DNA of 64,000 bases from Planctomycetota bacterium. Its GTDB lineage: Bacteria; Planctomycetota; SZUA-567; H5-PLA8. The notes under the pieces were generated by a model. It searched no databases. It saw nothing but the letters and a program-made list of their open reading frames with translations, and was not told the origin of the DNA. Shown here piece after piece: positions 44,735-52,901 of the stretch (position 1 is the stretch's first letter; every line of letters begins with the position of its first letter). Position numbers and translations under genes: made by a program. The stretch covers positions 491,201-555,200 of the forward strand of contig JABTUM010000001.1 in assembly GCA_015075375.1 (NCBI GenBank). The letters are read 5' to 3'.

Positions 44735-45463
44735 TTACTTCTTCACTTCCCCAATCCCTTCCACCAACTTCACCATCGCCGGCCCCAGCGCTTGCAAGCC
44801 TGGCGGGCGATTCCAAGGCAGTTGGTTGGCGCCGGGCAGCGGCGCATCGGGGGGCGGCGCCTTCTTGGGAGCGGGCGGCGGCGCGAGCCACCCCGGCTCC
44901 GGGATCAGCCAGAGCGGATCGCCCGGATCTTTCGCTCGTACGCCGGGCAATGGCTTGAGCTTCAAATCCCGCTCCTTTGCGCCGGCTTCCAGGGATTTGG
45001 CCGCCTTCTCGATATGCTGCTGCGAACGCTGCATCGCCTGCGCCACCGCGCCCGAGCGCTTTGCGAATTCAGCACCTTCTTTTTTGAAGAATTCCAGAGC
45101 CGCCTGAATCGTACCTGCCTTGCTCTTGCGCGCCGTCACCGCGCCCGAAACCACCTGCCCCGCCAATTGATCCGGAAGCCACTGCGAGAGCAGACCGTCG
45201 TAATACGCCGCGCTCTCGCCCCACGAACCCAGTGCGCGCCGCACACGCGCCAGCGCTTGAAGCGCGTACTCCCGGTCGCGCGGATGCTCCGTCCCGTCCG
45301 CCGCAAGCTTCTCCAGCGTCGTCTGCAAATCCCGCAACGCCGCCGCTTCCGCCGCCGGATCGCCCGCCGGAACCTCCTCGCCGCCGGCCTCTTCCTGACC
45401 GCGAACGAGCCCCGCGCACAGCGCGGCGCACAGACACATGAAGATCCAGGAGCCTGATTTCAT
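44735..45463 (-). CDS. Secreted hypothetical protein at the end of the MoxR-VWA cluster
   Basis: 242 aa. A signal peptide (IFMCLCAALCAGLVRG, about 7-22) suggests export; the cysteines there could also fit a lipoprotein, but no clear lipobox is seen. A helical TPR-like middle (about 38-165) is followed by a Pro-rich tail (APPPAPKKAPPPDAPLP, about 192-208). I do not recognise the family. It starts 54 bp downstream of the TPR gene on the same strand and is the last gene in the run that begins with the MoxR genes. Confidence 0.7.
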   Translation of the reverse strand: MKSGSWIFMCLCAALCAGLVRGQEEAGGEEVPAGDPAAEAAALRDLQTTLEKLAADGTEHPRDREYALQALARVRRALGSWGESAAYYDGLLSQWLPDQLAGQVVSGAVTARKSKAGTIQAALEFFKKEGAEFAKRSGAVAQAMQRSQQHIEKAAKSLEAGAKERDLKLKPLPGVRAKDPGDPLWLIPEPGWLAPPPAPKKAPPPDAPLPGANQLPWNRPPGLQALGPAMVKLVEGIGEVKK

Positions 45464-45517
45464 ACGCCGTTTCCCTGACTTATTCGACGCCCCGAATGCA
45501 GCGCTTGAGCCTTCCGC

Positions 45518-46981
45518 CTACTCCAGCTCTTTGAACGGATCCGTCGAGCCGCCCTTCCCGTCAGGACCGGCCGCGCCGTAGTTCAGCCAATCGTAGAACG
45601 GCTTCAGGCCGGTCGTATGGCCCTGCACGGTCTTCACGCCGACCAGCACCCACTCTTGCGCCGCGCGCTGCAAATTCGCGTCGTCGCACAGCGCGAACTG
45701 CGCACGGAACTCCGCCAGCGCCTCCTTCGGGCGGCCCAGCAGAAGGTTCAGGAACGCGCGCTGCCGGGCGCCCCCGTCGCTGTCGCCCGTCTTCGCCAGC
45801 CCGTCCAGCAGCAGCTTCGTCCGCTCCGGTTCCGACGGATACGTCACCTTCATCAGCGGATCGGCCATGTCGTCCGTGCCGGGTTTCCCGTCCACGCCCA
45901 ACGGGCCCCATTTCTGAAAGCGCAGAAACGCATTCGCTCGATCCAGATTACCGTCGATCGCCTTCAGGCAGCCCGCGACGATCGTGCACGCTTCCACAAT
46001 CCGCTTGTCGTCGTTGGCCAGCGCGAAGAGCAGCTTCGCGTGCGCCAGCGATTCCGTGAACTTCTGCTGCTCCACCCACAGCGCCACGATCTGCTTCTGG
46101 CACTCGTACAGGTAATCCGCTTCGTTGGGATACGCCGCCTGGCATTGCGCGTACGCGCTCAACGCCGCATCTCGCTGGCCCGACGCCCGCAGCGCGTTCG
46201 AACGGTGCAGCCCCAGTTCGCTCTTGAACTTCCAGTCCGTCTCCTGCGCTTCCAACTGGGCCAGAAACGGAACGCCGTCCGCCCAAAGCTGACCCTCGTT
46301 GATCGCGCGGATCGAATTGCCCTTCGCGCCGCGTAGCGTCCAATGCGGCTGATCCTTCACGAAATCCGTCAGCACGCGCTTATACAGCGCCAGCGCCTCG
46401 GCCGGACGCTTCTGAACCAGATGGCAATCCGCCATGCCCATCAGCGCCGACGACACCCGCGCGCGGTCCTGATTGTCGGTCTGCTCGACCTGGACGAGTT
46501 CCGCGATCGCCGCTTCGTAATCGCGGGTGCGGTCCTTGTGGATGTACCCCCGCTGCAAACGCGCGTCCGCGCAGAGCGCTCCGGCTTTCGGATACGTGTC
46601 GAGTATCTTCTGATACGCCGCCAGCGCCTTCTCGTTGCGCTGCCCGTCGCGCTCCGTATCCGCCTGCGCCTTCAGCGACCACTGATTCGCCTTCTCGTCG
46701 CCCGGAACCTTCGCCGCGTACTCCGCGTACACTCGCACCGCCTGATCCCATTCCTTGCCGCGGCGGCACGCATCGCCCATCAACTCCGCGATCTCACGGA
46801 TCTTGTTCGGATCCATCGCGAACGTGCCGTACATCTCGCGGCCCTTCACCAGCGCCTGCTGCCACTTGTTCTGATCGCGCAGCGTGCGCAGTTCCTGGTA
46901 GTCCTTGTGCCAATCCTCTCCGCCCGCGGCGGAAACCGCGCCAAGCATCGCCAGTACAAGCAAACCGCCGCGCACCGTCAT
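45518..46981 (-). CDS. Secreted TPR-repeat protein
   Basis: 487 aa with a signal peptide (LLVLAMLGAVSAAGG, about 7-21) and a chain of helical TPR-like repeats, for example NEKALAAYQKILDTYPKAG and PAEALALYKRVLTDFV. Such alpha-solenoids are protein-interaction platforms, here likely periplasmic. The ATG at 46981 is preceded by GGAG at 6 nt. It follows the BNR gene by 73 bp on the same strand. The best-fitting role is a scaffold for the periplasmic proteins of this cluster, by position only. Confidence 0.85.
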   Translation of the reverse strand: MTVRGGLLVLAMLGAVSAAGGEDWHKDYQELRTLRDQNKWQQALVKGREMYGTFAMDPNKIREIAELMGDACRRGKEWDQAVRVYAEYAAKVPGDEKANQWSLKAQADTERDGQRNEKALAAYQKILDTYPKAGALCADARLQRGYIHKDRTRDYEAAIAELVQVEQTDNQDRARVSSALMGMADCHLVQKRPAEALALYKRVLTDFVKDQPHWTLRGAKGNSIRAINEGQLWADGVPFLAQLEAQETDWKFKSELGLHRSNALRASGQRDAALSAYAQCQAAYPNEADYLYECQKQIVALWVEQQKFTESLAHAKLLFALANDDKRIVEACTIVAGCLKAIDGNLDRANAFLRFQKWGPLGVDGKPGTDDMADPLMKVTYPSEPERTKLLLDGLAKTGDSDGGARQRAFLNLLLGRPKEALAEFRAQFALCDDANLQRAAQEWVLVGVKTVQGHTTGLKPFYDWLNYGAAGPDGKGGSTDPFKELE

Positions 46982-47054
46982 GGCCGTCTCCAGAACAACG
47001 CCTGCATCGAATCCCAGGTATCCGCACTCGCACGAATGACGAACCCGCCGCCTT

Positions 47055-49094
47055 TTACGGTCCTTCCACTTCGAAGCTCACATCGTCCACCAGGAACGCC
47101 TGCCCTTCCGGATCGTCGCCGCCCAGGAGGATCGCGCCGCACTTATCCGCGAAAAACGCCGCTCCTTCCGCCAACCGCCGCATCGGGATGCGCACTTCCT
47201 GCCAAGCGCCGCTGAAGCTCTTGACGTAACCGTCCTTGATCAGCCACGCTTCTTTCGATCGGTTCGCGCCGGTCCAGTGGTCGGTCATGTCCATGAGTTG
47301 GATCTTCACGTCGCGCGTTTCCGGCTGCGGCGTCTTGATCCACAGCACCAGCGTATCCTGAGCCGAAAGATTGCGCCCCGCGCCGCCGCCGTCGCCCCAC
47401 GCATCGACGCCCCAGCCGATGCTCCACGCTCCGCCGCGCGAAAACGCCCGCAGGCAGCGGGAACCCGAATGCGCTTCCGCTTCGTGCGCCGCCAGTTCGC
47501 AGTCGCCTTCCGCCGCCAGCGCGCGGCCCCAACTGTTGTCCTCGCCGTCCCAGAAGCCCACGTGTTCGCGCCGAGGCCACGCCGCGAAGACCAGCGCCGC
47601 CGTGTTCGACTTGCCCGCCTCGTCCGTCACCGTCGCGCGCAGCACGATCGAACCCGGAAGCCCGCCCCCGTTCTGCTCCGAAAGCGCCACCGCGCGCGGG
47701 CGCAGCGCATGCACGCAGCCGTAAATCCCGTCCCCCGCCGCGCCGTCGCCGTGCTGCCCGTCATCCAACAACACCGCCGAACCCGGACCCTGCAAGGGAC
47801 TCAAGTCCAGCCGCACTTCCTTCACCGACGATCCGCTCTCACCCGGCTTCGCCGCCACCCGAAACGCCACCGGCGTCCCGTCCGACCACGCCGCCAGCTT
47901 CTTCGTCTTTTCCTGCATCCCCACCGCCATCCGGCCCGCATGCCGCGCCGAAGCCAGCTTCTGAAGCTGCGCGCGCAGTCCGCCCATATAACTCAAATAA
48001 CTGTAGTACGGCAGCTCCAGCGTGCCCGGATCGGCTTTCGCGCGCGACACGATCGGCCCCGTCGGATAAACCGCACGACCCACGTATAGCTGACCGTTCA
48101 CGCTCACGTAAATCGTCGAACCGTTCGCGTTCGCCGCCGCGCTCGCCCCCGACTTCACCAGCGCGTCTACGTAAAGCCCTTCGTTCTCCGCGCGGTACGT
48201 CTTGAATCCGTCCCCGCTCACGATCAGCCCGTGCTTGAACGGATCGTACGCGTACAGCCAAAGACCGGCCTTGCCGCTCCCCGGCGCCGCGAACAGCGAA
48301 ACCCATTGCCCCGGCTCTTCCGGCCCAAAGCGGTCGCCGCTCTCCGCGTGCATCAGCCGCCCGCCGCGCAGCCCAAAGAGCGGCTCGTCGCCCGACGCCG
48401 CGGACGATAGGCTCGAGATCGGCCTGATATCGCGCGCCAATTCGCCCCAGAACCGCCCGCCGTCGATACTCCGGTACACGCCCCAGATGTCCGGCTCTTC
48501 CAGCGCACCCCCGCCCGCGAACGCCTTGGTGCCCTGAAAGACCAGCTCTTCCGCGAACTGCTTCGGCGCCAGCACCGTCCATGTCTTTCCGCCGTCGACG
48601 CTCTTACTCAATCCCCCCACCCCTTCGCCGTGCGTCACGTACAGCGTACGCCGCGAGAGATCGCCGGGGTACAGCACCAGCTTCGCGACCTTGTTGTCCG
48701 CCAGGCCCTTCTCCGCGTTACCGGAGTTCGTCCACGTCCGACCGCCGTCTTCCGAACGGAAGACGCCCAGTTCGCGGCTGCCCAGAAACGCCAAGCGCGG
48801 ATCCTGCGCACAGAAGCGCAGATCCGCAATGCGCCCCAGCTCGGCGCGCCCGGTATTCGGGATATCGGTCCAGGATTGTCCGTCGTCACGCGTCTCGGCC
48901 AGCCCCAGGCGGGTGGCCACCAGCACCCGGTCGGGATCGCTGGGATCGGGAAAGACGCCTTCGGCGCGCTTCACGCGCGTCTCGGCGCGCCAGACCAGCC
49001 GAGGCGGCTCCGCCGGCGCCGCGGGCTCGCCCGCATACGCACCCGCGGACCACAGCCACGCCGCTACGAGCGCACCCACGCACACCCGGCGCAT
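47055..49094 (-). CDS. Secreted BNR/Asp-box beta-propeller protein
   Basis: 679 aa. A signal peptide (VGALVAAWLWSAGAYAG, about 6-22) precedes a beta-propeller with at least four Asp-box motifs of the form S/T-x-D-G-G/Q-x-x-W: TRDDGQSW (68-75), SEDGGRTW (114-121), SVDGGKTW (165-172) and SIDGGRFW (near 210). The C-terminus (about 540-679) is a beta-sandwich of carbohydrate-binding type. Asp boxes occur in sialidases and sortilin-like propellers; no sialidase active-site pattern is evident. The ATG at 49094 follows the stop of the caspase-like gene as TGAGCATG, so translation is coupled. Upstream frame extension to 49520 lies inside that gene and is rejected. Confidence 0.88.
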   Translation of the reverse strand: MRRVCVGALVAAWLWSAGAYAGEPAAPAEPPRLVWRAETRVKRAEGVFPDPSDPDRVLVATRLGLAETRDDGQSWTDIPNTGRAELGRIADLRFCAQDPRLAFLGSRELGVFRSEDGGRTWTNSGNAEKGLADNKVAKLVLYPGDLSRRTLYVTHGEGVGGLSKSVDGGKTWTVLAPKQFAEELVFQGTKAFAGGGALEEPDIWGVYRSIDGGRFWGELARDIRPISSLSSAASGDEPLFGLRGGRLMHAESGDRFGPEEPGQWVSLFAAPGSGKAGLWLYAYDPFKHGLIVSGDGFKTYRAENEGLYVDALVKSGASAAANANGSTIYVSVNGQLYVGRAVYPTGPIVSRAKADPGTLELPYYSYLSYMGGLRAQLQKLASARHAGRMAVGMQEKTKKLAAWSDGTPVAFRVAAKPGESGSSVKEVRLDLSPLQGPGSAVLLDDGQHGDGAAGDGIYGCVHALRPRAVALSEQNGGGLPGSIVLRATVTDEAGKSNTAALVFAAWPRREHVGFWDGEDNSWGRALAAEGDCELAAHEAEAHSGSRCLRAFSRGGAWSIGWGVDAWGDGGGAGRNLSAQDTLVLWIKTPQPETRDVKIQLMDMTDHWTGANRSKEAWLIKDGYVKSFSGAWQEVRIPMRRLAEGAAFFADKCGAILLGGDDPEGQAFLVDDVSFEVEGP

Positions 49095-49096
49095 GC

Positions 49097-50167
49097 TCAC
49101 GGCGACTTCTGCTCGGGATCTTTGAATTCCGGCAGCCCCGCCAGCCCGCGCGGCTGGCCCGGAACCGCCGCAGCCGCCTGCTTCCCGTCTTCGCCGGGCT
49201 CGCTCCCTTTCAGCGGCGTGAGCGCCGTATTGTTGAAGACCGCGCTGCCCACCCGGTCCCCGTTGTCGTCCAGTTGCGCGAACTCCGTGCACATTCGCCG
49301 CCCCATCCATTGCTCGCCCCACTCGCCCAACTGCGGCTCGGCGTCCTCCGCCTCGGGGTCCATCGGAGCGCCCATCTTCTTTTCCGAATTCGAACCGTAG
49401 AACTTCTGCCACAGCGCCCGCGATTGCTTCCCTTCCGTACGCCACTCTTTGCCGTCGTAGTATTGCCGCAGATACCACTTCGCGCACTCCTGCGCCGAAC
49501 GATTGAACAGCTCCAGCCACTCCAGCTTGCCGTTACCGTTCGCGTCCGCCCCCGGCTGCTCCCACGCGCGCAGGAAAAATTCCGCGAAATACGTCGCGTT
49601 GCCTTGCCCCGGGTTATTCGTCGAGGCGATCACGATCCGGTCCGGATGGCTCAGCGCAGCCACGAAACCGTGCGACGCCGAGCCCGTGTGCACCACGCAC
49701 ACGTCCCGCGTCGGCACCAGCTTTAAAGCCTCCGCTAAATCCGCCGCCGTCAGGTCGGGACCGGCCAGACACAACTTCGAGCCTCCCGCGTCTCCCGTCC
49801 CGTGCCCCAGCAGTACCACCACCACCGCGTCGCCGGGCTTTACCTCAGTCGTCCAGCCCGCCAGCACCTTCTTCACCTCCGCCAGCGTCGACGGCCCGCG
49901 CGCCACACTCTTCAACGCATCCGGCTGCTCCACCAGCACCGCCACGCGCTCCGGCGCGATACCCGCCTTCGCCGTCAGCAGCGTATGAAAGCGCTGCGCC
50001 CATTCCGGAAAGAGCGTCGTGAACGGCGCCTCGCCGCTTTCGCCGGCCACGATCAACGCATGCGCCTTCGCCGCCTCGCCCGCGTGCAAAGCCGCAGCGC
50101 CCGCGTCCAGCAACGCCGCGCCCGCCAGCAGCGCCAGACCGATCGTCGTCCGCCATCCGAATTTCAT
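49097..50167 (-). CDS. Caspase/C13-like fold protein lacking the catalytic cysteine, with an EF-hand-like loop
   Basis: 356 aa with a signal peptide or anchor (about 8-26). The fold signature is a beta-strand plus His-Gly motif VVVVLLGHGTGD (H122) and a second strand DVCVVHTGSASHGF (155-168), where caspase and legumain relatives have D-x-C-x-S-G. The cysteine position is occupied by Gly/Ser (TGSAS); C157 lies five residues early, inside the strand. The following PDRIVIASTN and FAEFFLRAW match bacterial C13/caspase-like proteins. DANGNGKLEWLE (208-219) resembles a calcium EF-hand loop. From memory, a bacterial family with S-A-S at this site exists, so this is probably a non-proteolytic relative. 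The ATG has AGGA 8 nt upstream. Confidence 0.78.
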   Translation of the reverse strand: MKFGWRTTIGLALLAGAALLDAGAAALHAGEAAKAHALIVAGESGEAPFTTLFPEWAQRFHTLLTAKAGIAPERVAVLVEQPDALKSVARGPSTLAEVKKVLAGWTTEVKPGDAVVVVLLGHGTGDAGGSKLCLAGPDLTAADLAEALKLVPTRDVCVVHTGSASHGFVAALSHPDRIVIASTNNPGQGNATYFAEFFLRAWEQPGADANGNGKLEWLELFNRSAQECAKWYLRQYYDGKEWRTEGKQSRALWQKFYGSNSEKKMGAPMDPEAEDAEPQLGEWGEQWMGRRMCTEFAQLDDNGDRVGSAVFNNTALTPLKGSEPGEDGKQAAAAVPGQPRGLAGLPEFKDPEQKSP

Positions 50168-50250
50168 GCGCCGTTCCTAAACCCCGAAAGGAATCGAAAT
50201 CTCAAAAGCCCATTACCAAGGACCAATCCCCTCGCCTCACCCATCCCATG

Positions 50251-50348
<98 letters not shown>

Positions 50349-50399
50349 CTTCTAACCGCCATCCAATCCAAAATCTAAAATCCCCCATCCAAAATCAGC

Positions 50400-52682
50400 C
50401 TACGCCAACCCCGCTCGCCGCCGCAAACTCCACTCCGCGCCCAGCAGCACGATCAGCGCCAGGAAAAAGACCGGCGCGTCCCAGAGGTCTTTCTCTTCCA
50501 CATACGCGCCGCCCTGCTGCCGCTTGCGCAAGAGCGATTCGATCTCGCCGGCCACCTTCGCGCCGTCGGCTTCCGGGAAGTACGCGCCGCCTGTGATCCG
50601 CGCCATGTCCGAAAGGAGCGTCTCGTTGAGCCCCGCTTGGTTGAATTCCAGGAACGGGCGCGTCACCGCGAACCCGGTTCCCGCTTCGCCGCCGTTGGGC
50701 AGGCGCGAACTTTCCGCTTTCACCGTCACCTGGAAGTCGCCGTGATCGCGCGGGATGTAACGAGCTTGGTACACCCCGTCCTGCGTCAGCACCCAAGGCA
50801 GCTCCAACTCCTCTTCGTTCCCGAACGGATCCTTCACGATCGCCTTCACCGCCGCGTCGTTTACCGCTTCCAGCGCCGGGTCCAGCACCGTCGCGCGGAT
50901 GATCACGTGCTCGCCTTTTGCGTAGATATCGCGGTCCAGGCTCACCGAAACCTTCTCTTTGCTGCCCACGGCCAGCCAGCGCACGAGCTGCCGCCAGAAC
51001 TTCTCCTGAATCTCCACGTCCGTCGTCACCGACATGCGCCAGTACCAGCTTCCGCCCGTCGCGAACGCCGCCACGCGCCCCAGCCCGTAGCTCTGCACCG
51101 CCAGAATCGGTTTGCCCGTCCCGGGATTGCGGCCCAGCAACTGCGCGCCGCTCTTCAGGTCCATCACGACGTTGTAGCCCTTCAATTCGGGCACCTGCTG
51201 CCAGATCTTGCGGTTCTCGTCCGGATCGTCGTCCTGATGCAGGATCGGATGCTTCAGTGCGTCTTCGGGCACGGCGAGCTTGAAATGCTCGTCGGAATAC
51301 GAATCGTTCTTCCCGCCCAGCGTCACCGGCAGCATCTTCTCCACCGCGCCGCCCTGGTAGCCGCCCAAGTTGAACGAATTGACTCCGCCCAGCATCGCGA
51401 AGCCGCCCCCGCGCTCGCGCACGAACCCTTCCAGCAGCGCCAACTGGTCCTTCGTGAAAAACTCCGCCTCGATGTCACCGAAGATCACGGCCTCGAACTT
51501 ATAGAGCAGCTCTTTCGTCGCCGGAAAGCCCTTCGCCAGTTCCGGCATGTCCTCGCCGCCCTGCACGTAGGCTTGCCCTTCGCCCGTGCGCAGGATCGAG
51601 ACAATCCGGAAATCCGGGTCGCGGAATAGCGCGCGCCGGATGAAGCGGAACTCCGTCCGCGGGCTGCCTTCCACGTACAGCACCGGCAAGCGGCCTTCCT
51701 TTACGTCCACCGCAAGCTCGAACGAATTATTCTCCGCGATCCGCTCCTTCGGGTCAGGCTTGATGAAGACCTGGTACTTCTGCAGGCCCGCCTTGTCGGG
51801 GTAAAAGCGGAAGTGCACGCGGTACATATCCTGCCCGGCCTGCGGCTGGACCTTCACCGACCCCAGCACGCCTTCGGCCTCGGCATGTTTGAGGTACACC
51901 GTGAACTCTTCGGTGAAGCCCGTCGCGCGCACGGTGGCGAAGGCATCGACGGTCGTGTTGCGCCGCACCTCTCGCGGAGAGGCCACGCGCACCACTTCGT
52001 AATCCTGCGGCGGATTCGGCGAACCGTACCCCACCGCGTAGAATTTAGTCTCGCGGGATTTCAAATGCCGGGCGATGTCCAGCGGCACGCCGCCCGCGTT
52101 ATGCCCGCCGTCGCCCAGCAGCACCACCGCCGCCAGCGGCACCCCGCGCAACTCCTGCTCCACGTCGCGCACCGAACGATACAGGTTCGTCCGGTCGCCC
52201 TCCGGCGCTTCCGCGCCCGGCGGCCGCCAGCGCCGAGCATCGTCGTCGAACTCGAAGACCCGCAGCGCGCACGTCGATGCCAGCTTACCCGCCAAGCCGC
52301 CCTCGCCGTCCCCGCCCGGACCGGCCAGCAATTCCTTCGCCGCCGCGAAGCGCGACCGGCCGTTCGCCGCGTCCTCGATCGACATGCTTCGAGAATGGTC
52401 CAGCATGAGCGCCACGAACGTCTCGTCGTCCTTCGCCCGCGGCAGCCGCAGCGCCGGACCCAGGATCATCAATAGAAGGATCAGCAGCGAGAACGTACGC
52501 AGCGCCGTCAGGATATTCCGCCGCCGCGCCGGAAGCGCCGCACCGCGCTTGTACAGGAACCACGCCAACGTCCCCGCCGCGACCAGCAGCAGCAGCCGGA
52601 CTTCCACCGGCATCCGCGTCGAAAACGCGAACTCGCCCTCGCCGAACAACGCCCATGGATATTTGAAGAAGAACTCGAACAT
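50400..52682 (-). CDS. Membrane-anchored VWA protein with glutamine-amidotransferase-like domain
   Basis: 760 aa. Two N-terminal helices (about 28-44 and 60-80) are followed by a von Willebrand A domain with MIDAS motif DHSRSMS (about 92-98). A class I glutamine-amidotransferase-like domain (about 385-520; VIFGDIEAEFFTK, GGGFAMLGGVNSF) lacks an evident catalytic cysteine. A beta-sandwich follows and a C-terminal helix (FFLALIVLLGAEW) anchors the end. VWA plus amidotransferase-like proteins typically accompany MoxR/DUF58/BatA clusters. The ATG at 52682 is chosen because the preceding stretch is unlike protein of this family and the hydrophobic N-terminus begins there. Confidence 0.88.
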   Translation of the reverse strand: MFEFFFKYPWALFGEGEFAFSTRMPVEVRLLLLVAAGTLAWFLYKRGAALPARRRNILTALRTFSLLILLLMILGPALRLPRAKDDETFVALMLDHSRSMSIEDAANGRSRFAAAKELLAGPGGDGEGGLAGKLASTCALRVFEFDDDARRWRPPGAEAPEGDRTNLYRSVRDVEQELRGVPLAAVVLLGDGGHNAGGVPLDIARHLKSRETKFYAVGYGSPNPPQDYEVVRVASPREVRRNTTVDAFATVRATGFTEEFTVYLKHAEAEGVLGSVKVQPQAGQDMYRVHFRFYPDKAGLQKYQVFIKPDPKERIAENNSFELAVDVKEGRLPVLYVEGSPRTEFRFIRRALFRDPDFRIVSILRTGEGQAYVQGGEDMPELAKGFPATKELLYKFEAVIFGDIEAEFFTKDQLALLEGFVRERGGGFAMLGGVNSFNLGGYQGGAVEKMLPVTLGGKNDSYSDEHFKLAVPEDALKHPILHQDDDPDENRKIWQQVPELKGYNVVMDLKSGAQLLGRNPGTGKPILAVQSYGLGRVAAFATGGSWYWRMSVTTDVEIQEKFWRQLVRWLAVGSKEKVSVSLDRDIYAKGEHVIIRATVLDPALEAVNDAAVKAIVKDPFGNEEELELPWVLTQDGVYQARYIPRDHGDFQVTVKAESSRLPNGGEAGTGFAVTRPFLEFNQAGLNETLLSDMARITGGAYFPEADGAKVAGEIESLLRKRQQGGAYVEEKDLWDAPVFFLALIVLLGAEWSLRRRAGLA

Positions 52683-52901
52683 GGATGGGCGAAAAGCCTC
52701 CGAGAAAATCGCACGACGCGGCAGTGGAAGAACGGCAAAAAGAAAATCGAAAAGGTTATGCGCAAAACGAACCCGCGATCGGCACGAACGTTCACGCATC
52801 TCAACCGTCAAGCGCTACCTGTCCGCACCCCCGCTTCGTCCTGTCGATTTCGCGCGCTCCGCCACCGGCAGCGAAACCGTTGTTGCTCAACCCATTGCTT
52901 T

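Noticed and set aside
48000..49094. Sialidase function for the BNR protein.
   Set aside because: Asp boxes alone are not diagnostic; the arginine triad and the RIP motif of sialidases were not seen.
49097..50167. Caspase-like gene considered as an active cell-death effector of an anti-phage system.
   Set aside because: The catalytic cysteine is missing, the protein has an export signal, and no sensor, gasdermin or nuclease gene is adjacent; only a structural or sensing role can be supported.
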